A stretch of DNA of 64,000 nt, taken from Eutreptiella sp. 'Long Island Sound 2002'. Lineage: Eukaryota > Euglenozoa > Euglenophyceae > Eutreptiales > Eutreptiaceae. The stretch is taken from positions 6,154,430-6,218,429 of the forward strand of contig OZ038383.1 in NCBI GenBank assembly GCA_964036045.1. The letters are read 5' to 3'. A program made the position numbers and the translations under genes. The notes beneath the pieces were generated by a model that saw only the letters and a program-made list of their open reading frames with translations, was not told where the DNA came from and searched no databases. Below are positions 43,557-54,861 of this stretch, in pieces (position 1 is the stretch's first letter; every line of letters starts with the position of its first letter).

Positions 43557-44764
43557 AGAGCAAGCGCCAGCCGAGGGAAGGCAAAGGGAGAAACAGCGAG
43601 GCCGCCCCCCCCCCCCGCCCCCCCCCCCCCAAAAAAAAAAAAAAAAAAAAAGGGGGCGGGGAAAGGGGGGCCGCGCGAAAAGAGCCCACCGCCACCAAAC
43701 CGCCCGCCAAAAACACAAAAGGAGGCCAACCCCCCCCCCCAGAAGGCACCGAAGACAGGACCCCCAAACAGGCACAGGGGGACCACCCAGCAAAAACCGG
43801 CAACACCAAGCCAGGAACAGCGGCCCAGCGGGAAAAGGGGCACCGAAACAAGCAGACAAAAAAAAAAAAAAGCCAGCAGCCCAGCCAAAAAGAAAGGAGA
43901 CGGGGGGAGAGACCAGAAGGCCCGGGACGGGGACACCAAGCAACCGGAAAAAAAAAAAAACAAAAGAAAAAAAAAACACACCCCGACAACCCAGCCAAGA
44001 AGGGCGGGGCACAGCCGAGACCCGGGCCCAGCACGCACGCCCACACCGCGGCGGGGGGCAAGGGAAACGCGCACGAAACCACACACGTCCCGAAAGCGGG
44101 CCGACACCAAAGCCCAACCACGAACACCACAAACAGCCGGCAAAAGAGGGACAACACCACAAACCGAGCCCAAACACACCCACCCAAGACCCCAGCCACG
44201 ACGGGCAGGTGAAAACAAAACCCACGACCAACCGCAACCCGGACCCAACCACCAACGCAAGCCAACAGTAGGAAACCCAGTGCCCACAGCCCAGGCACTG
44301 AGGCAGCCCGCGCCATGCAGGTGACCCGGCCAAACGAGATCCGGAGCCCGGGGGTAAGGCTGCATCCTAAGGCCAGCGCTGCTTTGGGACTCGAGGCGGA
44401 GCGTGCGACACCCAAGCGCCTCGGAACCCTAGTACCAAGAACATGCATGCATGCCTTGGGAACGGGATACGCCAGGAAGTCCGGTGAACCCCTAGGGTTC
44501 CGCCCAAAGGAGGGGACGTGCGCAAGCACGGGGGCCCACCCTCCCGGCGAGACAAGCACGTCACGCTGGCGGCGATCAGCCCTCCCGGTGTAGCCCGGGG
44601 CCGCTTTGTTGGGGGCCAAAAGTCAGGTCTAGCGGGATGTAAGCCGCCTCCCCTCTTCACGCGCGGAGCCTCTTCCTGTTCGTCACAGGGGCGACGCCAG
44701 GGGGAACCATGGGGCGCCTCACCACGACCGAGTGCACCTACCTACCTACCTTTCTGATATGCCG

Positions 44765-44989
44765 GATCTGATTCCGCGGTCCATTCTCCGTAAATCCGCC
44801 GCGTTCCGGTCATTTGCCTGGAATCGCCATTTGCCGCTGACGCGCGCTCGCGGGCCAGATCGGCCAAATATTTTTCACAATCGGATTTATTTAAATCTTT
44901 TCAGATAGATATGGACACTCAGATGTGCATAGTAAAATCCGCATCAATTTTCTTCATAGACTGGGATTTTCTGCCGGATAACACTCAAC
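44765..44989 (+). other. Element D leader
   Basis: Sequence between the insertion and the D gag. It continues from 39054 once one copy of the 14-bp duplication is removed. It holds no coding region. The primer-binding site was not identified. Confidence 0.5.
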
Positions 44990-47900
44990 ATGGATCTTGC
45001 TTCCGTTGTTGCTGCTCTCGCCTCCGTTGGTGTCCGAGTCTCCGGTTCTACCCCCAATAGCAGCGTTCAGGTCGACTCCTCGCGTGCCTGCCCCACTGGT
45101 CTTGCCGGCCCCGAGCCCTCCGGCACCATCAACGACCCAGGGCAGCACTTTCATGGTAGCAGAGGCTACCTGAATGTTGTTCCTTTGGTGTCCCAACCAC
45201 AGCTAGCTCCCCAGTACGGCCCCGTAGACCCCGCCACCTCCGGAGAAGTAACGATTACGTTGCCCTGGTGCTGTGCGAACGAGGCCTTGAGAGGAATGCC
45301 TTGCGCAAGCCCAAGCTGCCCAAGAAGGGCACAAATCAGCAGCTGTGGGGACCCAGATTACCACAATCCCAGTCGAAATTGGCCATCGAGCAGCTGAAAT
45401 CAGCCGGCCTACGACGATGGCAATGCTCCGGTAGACCTTACGGAGCTGGCAGGTACCCACATTCCTTACCAATGTCCAACATTCGAGACCATCGAAGCCG
45501 ACATTGACGACATTGAGATGGGTGGTCCAGGTGAGGTACCTAGCTATAATCGACCAGCCTCTTGGGCACAATGGGACGACCATTTGTCTCTAGAAGTGAC
45601 CCGTAACCTTGAGGCCCTTGAAGCTCTTTGTCTCTTAGCCACGTCTAAGTTGATCGGACAAGAAAGAATCGCCTCTGATTTTTTAATGGAATATTTTTTC
45701 CTCCTTCAAGAAGAAATTAATACCAGGATGTGGTAGCGTTCTCAAGAAGATGACTCTTTTGCCATTTTTTTGCAGATCTGGGAGGCAAGCCCCTTCCCGA
45801 AGGAGAAGACCAAGGCACCTGTTGCCGGGCCCTCCGCCCCTCATCCCCCTGTTTCCATCCGCGACGATCTAGCCGCCGCGGTTGAGGAAGGAATTTTAGA
45901 GGCGGCCAGGCAGGCAAGCCTGGAAATTAGGGCTGAAGGAGCTCCCCAAGTGGACTCCTGGCTGCGGACCACCGAGATCAGCGGTCCGGCAGCCTGCTCA
46001 GGCCCTTCAGGACACGGTATGTACTGTCCTGCCGACTGTTCCTGCAGATCCCAGCGAGATACTGAGCTCCAATTGCTCAAAGATCAAATGCAACTCATCA
46101 TTCAAACGCTGGGAATTAAAGATCTTTTCAAGACGCACATGCGGTCTGAGGGCGCATCATCGGTGGAACAAGCAACAGAACCGTCGGAGGAGTCGACAGA
46201 AATTTTTTCAATTGCTCCTTCGGTGGACTCCAAGACCACCGATGCAAGGATCAGCAGGACCAAGCTAAAGGAAAGGGTTACAATCTCTCGATCTCAGAGT
46301 AGGACGGCGAAGGCTAGGACTGAGGCTCAGAATGCCAAGCGAACTGCCTCCCGTACTGCCCCTCCTGCTGCTGATTCCAATGCCTTAGCCCAGCTGTTGC
46401 TCGCCCAGACCCTCGCCGGAGCTGGTGTGGCGAATAATGCCGCCAAGGTGTCTGCCATTACGGCCGGTGTTGGGCTGGATTCGCTTCTTAATCCTACTTC
46501 ATTGCGACTTCGTCAGGTTGCCAAGCAACCGAAGTATAATGGGAACCCCAGACGTTGGCCTCAGCTCCAACGGGAATTTAAACTGTGGGTTAAGACTCAA
46601 AAACTTCAAGATGATCAGTTCCTGATGGCCCTCTTGGACTGCCTTGAGGGAGCGCCGGCCAACACTTGGCTCAGGACCTGGAGTGATCGTGAGGATTCAA
46701 GTTCCCCCCTTACCTTTGATGAGGTGTGGGAACAGTTGGAGGTACGTGGATCCCGGCTGCCAGAGGACCATTACCACCAAATGTTGAAGAATTTTCCTTC
46801 ATTCTCGCGATTAATCTTGCACGAAGTGCAAGACAAGAGACAGCGCTTCTGGAACTTAGTGGAAGAAGCTGAACATTCAGGCGAAAGATTTTCTAGTGCC
46901 GAGCTGAAAAATCTGATTTTTGACAAGATCCCCTCAGAAACTGCCGCCACCCTTCGGAATAAACAGTCCGAAGAAAAGGTCAAGACCTGGTGGGCGGAGG
47001 TCGAAGGCTTCGATGCCTCGGCCAACAGGTTCTCCGTCAGGGAATCACTTCAAAAGTGTTCCCCCACGTCGTTCACCAAAGTGAAATTCACTGAAAACAC
47101 GTGGAAAATCAAGTTTAATGAACACGAGGATCGGGACTTGTTTGTCCAAGTCCTCAACAGGGGAGTAAGCTTCCATGGCCATCGCCTGAAGGCCAAAAAC
47201 TGGGTGTTTTCGTTCACCCCACAGGAACTCTGGGAAGAGGTTGAGCGGCTCGCTGACGCCGCCAATCAAAATTTCCATGAGGGTCTTGGGGGAAACAAGA
47301 ATACCCAGCAAAGAACCCAAAATGGGGCCCAAAAAGGCAACAAAAAGGTGAATGACACCCGGAATGTTCAGGATCACTGTAGCATCTGCCTTCTTTTAGG
47401 TTCTACGAACCGAGCTAAGACGCATTCCACTGGTAATCACCGATGGTCTCCTTACGATCACAAGGTGATTGGTGAAAATATCAGTAATCCGCAGAATTCA
47501 GACAGGAATGACAGACAGGTGCATGGTGGGAAGGCTGGAAAAGGGAATCCGACCCCCTCCGGTGGAAACAAAAATACTGGAGGCCCTGGCGGGTCCCAAG
47601 GCAAAGGAAATCGGACTCCATCCGGCTCCGGTGGGCAGCCGAACGGCCAGACAAATCCCAATAGCAACGCCGGAGGCGGAAATCGAAATCCAGGCCAAAC
47701 CCCTCAATCCGGTACAAACAAGGGAAGTGCTCCAGGATTCCAGGGTAAAGGTAAGGGAAATCCTTCGGGAACCCCTTCCTCTGGTAAGGGCAGAGGGCGT
47801 GGCGACGGTGGAGGTCCATCATCCGGCGGCCGTGGCCGTGGACGTGGAAAGGGCAACAATCGTGTGGATCAGGTCTCAGGTGCAGATCAGGTGTCCGATG

Positions 47901-48022
47901 CGGATCGAGATTACGTTGAAAATGCCTTGAATCCAGCAGATGATCCGTTCCAAGATGAGTGGGTCGACGAATCAGGGTGTGTTCACAATGTTAACGCAGC
48001 CACTGGAGGTCAGAACGCCTAG
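44990..48022 (+). pseudogene. gag: D gag with two internal stops (UGA 45395, UAG 45734)
   Basis: One frame runs from ATG 44990 to UAG 48020-48022, interrupted only by UGA (45395-45397) and UAG (45734-45736). The largest uninterrupted part (45737-48022) has a gag core near residues 265-400 of the 750-codon segment (YNGNPRRWPQLQREFKLWV, then LDCLEGAPANTWL). A Cys/His stretch CSIC...HSTGNH follows near 47380-47445 (C-x2-C-x11-H-x4-H rather than CCHC), then a long Gly/Asn/Lys-rich tail. A T-rich tract ending TTTTTGCAG at about 45776 could be a splice acceptor removing the UAG, but the frame is the same on both sides, so simple nonsense mutation or readthrough also fits. Confidence 0.78.
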
Positions 48023-48058
48023 GGGAGCCACGAAAATCGCCCCTCCCCAGGCGATTTC
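48020..48058 (+). promoter_or_regulatory. Gag-pol UAG with H-type pseudoknot, element D
   Basis: Gag ends in UAG (48020-48022) followed by GGGAG. AAATCGCC (48034-48041) pairs perfectly with GGCGATTT (48050-48057), 8 bp. GGGGAG (48022-48027) pairs with CTCCCC (48043-48048), which lies in the loop of that stem. The two helices interleave, the topology of an H-type pseudoknot. The 8-bp stem starts 11 bases after UAG. Pol lies in the same frame. Function as a readthrough signal is inferred. Confidence 0.6.
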
Positions 48059-51000
48059 AGGCATCATCCCCAGATTCCATCTCGACCACTACTTGATGTA
48101 GGGTCGCTTGTCTCCTCTCCCCTGGATCCGGCAGCGGATCCTTCTGTTGTAGTGGACGAGGTTGGTGTACAGTCCAAGCACAGGGCCCGTCAGTTTGTCA
48201 CAAAGCTGTGGGTCTCTGATTGCAAGGGAAATTTCCACCTCGCCACTTGTTTGTGTGACAATGGATCAGAGGTAAATCTCCAATCCAATTCTTTCTTACC
48301 CGACGACTGCGTGATTGATTCGCTCTATCCTGTTACCCTCGAGGGAGTTTCTGGACATTCTCTCGCAGGTGGGCAACGCGGTTGTTATACATCAACTCAT
48401 TTGGTCGCTCAAGACCTTTGGGAAGAAGGTAATGTGGAGGAAGTTGTCCTTAAGGGCGACTGGTTCTATCGTGCCGACATAAAGTATGACCTTTACTTGG
48501 GCCATCCTTGGCTTAGCAAGAACAGGGTGGCGCCCGTAGGTCATCGGCGTTGTTTTTTGCTGGAGTCAGGTCCCTTGGAGCGTCCTGAATTTCGTTTTTT
48601 GCACGCAGGGTTTAAAAGTGCAGAAGAATTTTTGAAGCGAAAGGTTACACCAAAATTTGGCGAAGATGTCACCATTGCAGAGGTGAATGGGAGTGCCGAT
48701 TACTCCCGAGAGTTAGAATGTCTTCGTAGGGACTCCCAGCCACGACGCCCTTCGCGCTGGCACTCTTCATCCTACAGAGTTGTCGACAAATGGCGCGATG
48801 CAATTGGTGAATATTTTCATGAACACCATTCCTTTTGGCCACAGTATGATGCCTTTGCTAACCGCGAGAACAAGCGCTTTGATAAGCATTTTCGCGACGC
48901 TTGGACCCATAAATGGGACAAGAAGTTGTGGATTAATCCTCCGTTTCACTTAATCCAGCAGGTCATCCACAAAATCAAGCAAGATAAAACCCAGGCGATT
49001 TTAGTTGTGCCCTTGTGGGACGACAAGCCTTGGTTTCAGGAATTACAAGACATTTGTGTAGATTACATCGAACTTCCCAGGAAGATTAAGCTGTATGCCA
49101 GGGACGACACAGGTCCCCTGCCACAGCGGTCCTGGAGTTCGCTTGCATTCCTGGTGGATGGAAAGCTTTCTGACTCTAATTCTGCTGATTCTGGTACTGA
49201 TTCTTGTGTTGGGTCTGAATCTGAGGTTGAGCGTGGTACTGATGATGAATCTATTTTTTCTGATTTTTGTCCGTCAGATACCCAAGGTGATCCAACGTCA
49301 AATGGATCCGCCTCGTCTCCCTCTTCCCCAATACGATCGACATCGAAAAGAATCTTCAGTACACGGGCGAAGAAAAATTTTAGATCGCGCCGCAAATTCA
49401 GAGTTTTTTATGAAAAACCCCGTGTGGAAGCTTTCATAGATCCTTTCGAGGAGCTGGATCGCGAAGATAATCTCTGGAATGTCGACACTCGACCCACCTA
49501 TTTTCAAGAGGCAGTTGATACGGACCTGTTTAGGGACATCCGTAAGAAGATTCTTCCTGCCAAGGCCGAAGAAGTCGCCAAAGTTTTTTCGACAGCAATT
49601 CCTGGCGATCAGGTGGACACTGAGTTGTGTTCCAAGTCAAGAGAAAAGATTTTTGAGGAACGGAAGGACACAACCCTTTCAGGAAAGTTGATCAAAGACC
49701 CCCCTGTCCGTGGGCAGTTCGGTGAAGCCTTCATCGAGCTTCGTGAAGGGTACAAGGCGAAGAAACAGCGTCCTTATGAGAACCATGGACATAAACATGA
49801 GATCCTCAGAAAAATCATCGAGAGAAATCTCAGGGAATTTGGTTGGCTTGAGGGTTGTATGACCAGCGAATGGTGCTGTGCACCCTTCACAGTCCCGAAG
49901 CCGCCGCCTGCAGACCAAAACACTATTGATGGTTGGCGAATGGTTGTTGATTTTCGCAATCTCAACGCCGAAACCAAGGCGGATTCGCACCCCCTGCCCC
50001 TCATTGAGGAGGAAATCGCCAAGAGGGCAAGAGGTCGTTTGTTTTCTGTGCTGGATCTCCGTCACGGCTTTCACCAAATGCCGTTGAGGAAGGACAGCCG
50101 ACCTCTCACCTGTATGTGCACGCCATGTGGCCCAGTCCAGTGGACGGTCATGCCCATGGGCCTGAAGAACGCCCCTTCGTTTTTTCAAAGAATGATGGAG
50201 GATGTGCTTTTTACAGGTCATCCTGAGCTTCGTGCCTTCGTGAGTGTGTACATAGATGATATAATCATCGCCACGGAGGGGGAGGGACTGACCGAAGCCG
50301 AGCTGGTGGCCCTACATGAAAAGCAGCTGAACCAGGTTTTGGACATTCTTGATGCCAATCAGCTGATTTGTGGGCCAAAGAAGGGAAAATTATTTTTAAA
50401 ATCAGTCGAATTTTGTGGTTCTCTCCTTGAGAATGGCACCCGACGACCCAGTCCAGGGAAGCTCGTCGCTATTCAGAAGTGGAAGCGCCCTGAGACGATC
50501 ACGGAATTGAGAGGATTCCTGGGTTGTTGCAATTTTTACCACACTTTTGTGCCGAATTATGCCAAATTTGCTGCCCCCCTCACTGAATTATTGAAGGTAG
50601 GGAGAGATGCGGGCAAGGCAGGTTCAAAGGTTCGTGTCAAGTGGACTGACAAGTGCGAGGAGGCCTTCCATCACTTGAAGGCGGCCCTCTGTGAAGTCGC
50701 CACGTTGCATGTACCCCAATTTGACCGACCCTTCTACATTAGAACCGACGCTTCTAGGTACGCGATCGGAGCTGTCCTTGAACAGGTTGATGAAGCCACA
50801 GGTGATCATTACCCTCTTGCATTTTGGTCGCGGAAGCTAGCTCCACGCCAGATGCAATGGTCGCCACGTGAGCAAGAAACCTACGCCATAATCTGTGCTT
50901 TGAAAAAGTACCAATCGTGCGTGGGCACCAATCGAGTCGAGGTCCTGACGGATCATCGATCTCTGGAGTATTGGGCCACTGAACACATTGATACTGACGC

Positions 51001-52765
51001 GAGCCCAGCTGGTCGACGGGCCAGATGGCACGAATTTCTCTCTCTGTTTGACCTCCATGTGTCGTATTTGCCTGGAAAACACAACACGGTAGCGGATGCT
51101 CTGAGCCGATGGGCTTACCCCGCTTCAGAGGGGCTGCAAAGTACCAACATCCATGGTACGAAGCAGGACCGCCATGTCATAATCGAATGGGATCAGGAAG
51201 AAAAAAAGCTCATTCGACGTGCATGCATGCAATGCGCTGTTAAACAGCACGCATTACCGTGTCACGACATCACGGCCTTTTCAGATCCGGCGCATGCTCA
51301 TGAGATCTGCACCAAAACACTGAAAGTCGTGGAGAAAGTCACCGATCCCTCCTCAGGGAGTGTGAAACGGTTTGACTATACCCGACGAGTAAGTCGATTT
51401 CGGTTGATCCAGGGCATTAAGCGTCGAGATCCGGCCAAAACTCCACCCCTGCCGAAAGATTCCCTTATCATCCGTGACTGGACGTCCGATTATCTGCAGG
51501 ATCCCATGTTTAAAGAGGTCTTTGGAAATCTCAAATCCAAAGATGCTCACAAGGATGGGATTTTTTCGGAGTATTCGTTGGATGGGGGGAAGCTGTGGAT
51601 GGAGGGTAAATTGTGCGTACCAGACGCCCTGGCCCCCCGAGTGTTAAACTGGTGGCACAAATGGGAGTCCCCCCACGCACATGGCCGTAGATTATGGTCG
51701 ATGATTAAACATAGGTTGTTTGGCTCACGGCTATATACTCATTGCATGAAAGTAGCCGCCGGATGTGCCCAATGTGCTGTCTCGACGCCCCCCAGCGCGA
51801 AGAAGCACGGCCATCTGAGGCCACACCCTATTCCGGAGCGTCTCTTTAACAGAGTCACCAGTGATTTCTTCTATCTCGGTGAGCTCGATGACGAAGAGTG
51901 CCATTGGACTAATAAAAAAATCAATGGTGTGTTCCTTATTCAGTGCCGTCATTCCGGCTACATCCAAGTGTTGCCTTGCAACATTGAGTCGATGACAGGC
52001 AAGGCTGCCGCTAAATGGTGCGCGCAGACCTGGATGGGAGGGTGGGACGTCCCATCCGAGGTGGTTACGGACTCAGGCAAAGAGTACACCTCCGAATGGT
52101 GGAGGGAATTATGTGCTCGCCTTGGAATCCACCACCTGCGATGTGAAATCCACTCGCATCGAGCGCTGCCTGGCGAAAGAGCCTGCCGCTCTATTATAAA
52201 TATGCTTCGTAAGGAGCTCGCGAGTGAAAAGGATTTCCATTGGATGGAAGTTCTCTTTGCATTGCTTCGCCGTTACCACAACACGCCTTTGTATCATGGC
52301 CTTTCTCCAAATGAAATTGTCTTTGGACGAAAGAAGTGTTGGTGGAACATGCCGTTGAATAATCCTCGCCCTTGTAAAGATGCTTCGCTGTTTTTGGACG
52401 AAGTCCAACGAGCAGATAAATCTGTGTCGAAATTAATCGAGAAGCATCAAGCTGACTGGCTTTGGGTTCAAAATCAAGGTCGAAAAAACCCCCACAATTT
52501 TGAAGTCGATGATCGAGTTTGGCTTCGAAAATCGGAAACCACCCTGGACGGAGATGATAAGCTTCTTCCCTTGTGGGAGGGGCCATTCGCTGTTACAGCG
52601 CGTCTTGGTGAGAACAGGTGGAGGATTCGTGTGGATGTCAGCAGGGAAATTGACGTTTCGGGCGATCGCCTCAAGAGAGAGATCCCCTCCCCCAAGGATC
52701 GGGTTAAACCCCTTTTTTGGACTTCGAAAATTTTGTCCGATCGGGTCATCGAAGGGGGGAAGTAA
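48023..52765 (+). pseudogene. pol: D pol, open frame truncated inside the chromodomain
   Basis: Counting from ATG 48152: protease at about 25-120 with DNG (36-38) in place of DTG/DSG; Dam-like domain at about 228-337 with DAFA (233-236), INPPF (261-265) and ILVVPLWDDKPWF (283-295); RT at about 545-800 with YIDD; RNase H at about 860-990 (RTDAS, TDHRSLE, VADALSRW); integrase zinc H...H/CAQC and core with Asp in TSDFF, Asp in VTDSGKEY and Glu in LPGERACR; then a GPF/Y-like region. The final residues WTSKILSDRVIEGGK look like the opening of a chromodomain cut off at 52762. The terminal UAA belongs to A-family sequence. The frame is open back to the gag UAG, so expression by readthrough is likely. 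The protein is otherwise uninterrupted. Confidence 0.88.
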
Positions 52766-52848
52766 AGAAGGTCCCTACCAGGACCGGCCCCCGCTGTGCC
52801 CCTTCCGCCAGTAACCCCTGCTGACTTGCTCCTGATCAACGATTGCAT
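52763..52848 (-). mobile_element. A-family gag-leader fragment (86 bp)
   Basis: Identical as far as I can see to 63915-64000, the first codons of the A3 gag on the minus strand, and adjoining an LTR in the normal order. It is the stump of a further A copy whose body was lost where it meets element D. Confidence 0.88.
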
Positions 52849-54639
52849 TTATCAAAATCCAAGGTTCCAAATCCAAAAATGTAGAAAATGTAATCCTCCT
52901 TCAACCCTGAACAGCAACCAGATCCCACAAGTATAGCAATAACCCAATTCACAATCCAAATCAGGCTGCGGGCTTTCGTTCAACACACCGGTATTCCCAC
53001 GGTGGCGGGCATGTACAAGAATTGCACCAAGGAAGAAAGCCCTGAAATTGGCATATGAACACAAATAAAGCAAAGTTGGGGAGAGATGGGAACTTGCACA
53101 ATCACAGCCATAGACCAATCATTCCCTGGACTCAAGACCTTCCCTTGACTCACCAACATGATGCCCTGAACCCAGTCCAATAAGATGGTTAAATGCCATA
53201 TATCAAAAGTCACTACATAAACCCCAAAAATGTGTTCACTCCCCAGCCTCTAAATCCTAGCCCAATAGGGAAGGTGGCGTGTCATGGCCTAGAGTGGCAC
53301 TCAGGACCATGCCCTACCCTGACATAACCTTGGTTGGACTTGGAGTCGAATGGGCTTAGAGAAATGACCTATGAGTTTGAACTCATAACATGCCAAAAAA
53401 CTGCCAATTCACACCATATTGGCCATATATCACATATATGCTCAAAATTGAAGTTACTACTTATCCGGAAGCTCCAAGCATGCATGGAATCGAAGTCTAC
53501 TATTCATGGAGGATAGAGACCAAAGGCCAATGCCCATGTACATCCCCATTTTACCCTCGAAACCCTTTCGGATATGGGCGCCATGCACTGCCCAAGTCAG
53601 CCCATGATCTTGAGACCAATTCTTGAAATCCTTCGTGCGCCAAGCCAAATGGAGTACACGATCCGGCATATGGTGGTGTTCAACTCCAAAGCATATGCCA
53701 ACATATGAACAACATACCATGGTTCGACTCTCCATAGGCTTCTTGCTGTTAGCTGACCAGGTGAGTACACAAAACGCAAAAATGAGCAAAAATTGAGGTC
53801 AAAAACATGAAAATATGACCAAATACAAAGTTGTCATGATAGTATATCTCTATGCTCACCCATGATATCCGCACATGATTCAATACACAAATGATTGGAA
53901 CCATTTGCGAACAATTCCCCCACTTGGATCCCCAATCGAGCGCATGGAGATACCTTTGCCACTAATATCTACATGCCCCATGAAAATGGGAGTGCACCCA
54001 TGGATCTCTTTATCAAACATACCATGAGCAATACATACGCGGTAGACTTGGTCTAGCGCTTTGAATTCCACAATTGGGACATGGGCAAAGCCCTTGTCAC
54101 GTATGGCTCCCCATCTCTTCGGCCACACGAAGATATATAACATGTGCGTGAGCATATCAAACATATACCATGCATATAACAAATACCCTCAAAATGTGCC
54201 TCCCACCATGATATGCCATGTCCCTCCATTGACATAACTTCACGTTAAAAATGCGTAGGAACCCAAGGAAAGTTGCTATGCAACCCCAACACTCATGCGG
54301 CACACTCGAAAGTCGCATTAAAATATTCGGTTGCACGGTCCAAGAGTTATATATCACTTTATACCCTCTTGACCCTTTTCCCTTGCTACACCGGGCATGT
54401 GTGCGCACCAAAGGCGTTTGATGCTTCCTAAATTAAGTTGAGACCAAGGCAGTTCCAACCCAACCTTCCTTATTCTCTTTCCTCACACTCGCGCGTAGAT
54501 ATGGCTCTTCAAAGTGGTCTCACGATTCGCTTTTGTTTCCCTTATATCTCCAAGTCAAATGGGTGGCAAGTATAAGGGAAACCTGATTCGGGCATAGGGA
54601 AAGGAGTATGACCAATCGAAGAAGTCCAAATCAAGTGCG

Positions 54640-54675
54640 GTGATGTCGAAGTCGAAAATCCGATTTCAACATCAC
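54640..54675. promoter_or_regulatory. LTR inverted repeat, changed copy
   Basis: Counterpart of 567-602. Arms are GTGATGTCGAA and TTCAACATCAC. One pair is C-G in A1 and T-A here; another has become C/A. All three changes are CpG to TpG or CpA transitions. Confidence 0.45.
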
Positions 54676-54861
54676 GAAAAATTCTGATTAAAATTTCGAG
54701 TGCTTATTTAGAAAATTGCGGAAGCAACGAACCCTTTACAGATGAAATCTGACCCTTCAGAAACGTTTCCGCCAAAATATCTGGAAATAACAGTTAACCA
54801 ATCGGTTAACGCAAAATCGCGAGCCAACTGACAGTCGCCGATACATTGACTATCAGAACGA

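Larger units (their letters stand above)
39041..44764. mobile_element. 5.7-kb T-poor insertion with 14-bp target duplication
   Basis: TTTCTGATATGCCG occurs at 39041-39054 and 44751-44764, flanking 39055-44750 (5,696 bp). Both outer parts (39055-39470 and about 44280-44750) have ordinary composition. The interior has almost no T on the plus strand: I count about 5 T in 39473-41270 and about 3 in 43556-44270. The right end before the duplication is a short CCTA repeat (CACCTACCTACCTACC), like the microsatellite tails of some target-primed retroposons. A possible intron (GTAAGT at 39331, TTTTCAG ending 39431) lies at the left edge of the T-free zone. No protein domain is recognisable. Confidence 0.7.
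38948..52765 (+). mobile_element. Ty3/gypsy element D, 3'-truncated, split by the T-poor insertion
   Basis: Plus-strand element: 5' leader/LTR (38948-39054 plus 44765-44989), gag 44990-48022, UAG, pol to 52762. It ends where A-family leader sequence begins at 52763, which supplies the stop codon. No 3' LTR remains. Base composition is less GC-rich than A, and the sequence is clearly diverged from A, B and C. Confidence 0.85.

Noticed and set aside
39428-44619. Three overlapping minus-strand frames of 1,600-1,700 codons and several long plus-strand frames
   Set aside because: Without T on the plus strand no stop codon can occur in any frame of either strand. All six frames are open at once and the products are low-complexity repeats without domains.
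25059-45736. Reassignment of UAG to a sense codon in this genome
   Set aside because: The long intact pol frames (over 5,000 codons together) contain no in-frame UAG, which would be expected if it were an ordinary sense codon. Readthrough at gag-pol plus nonsense mutations is simpler.
45731-45776. Short intron removing the UAG in D gag
   Set aside because: The acceptor tract is good but the donor (GTGGTA) is poor and both sides are already in one frame, so splicing is not needed to explain the sequence.
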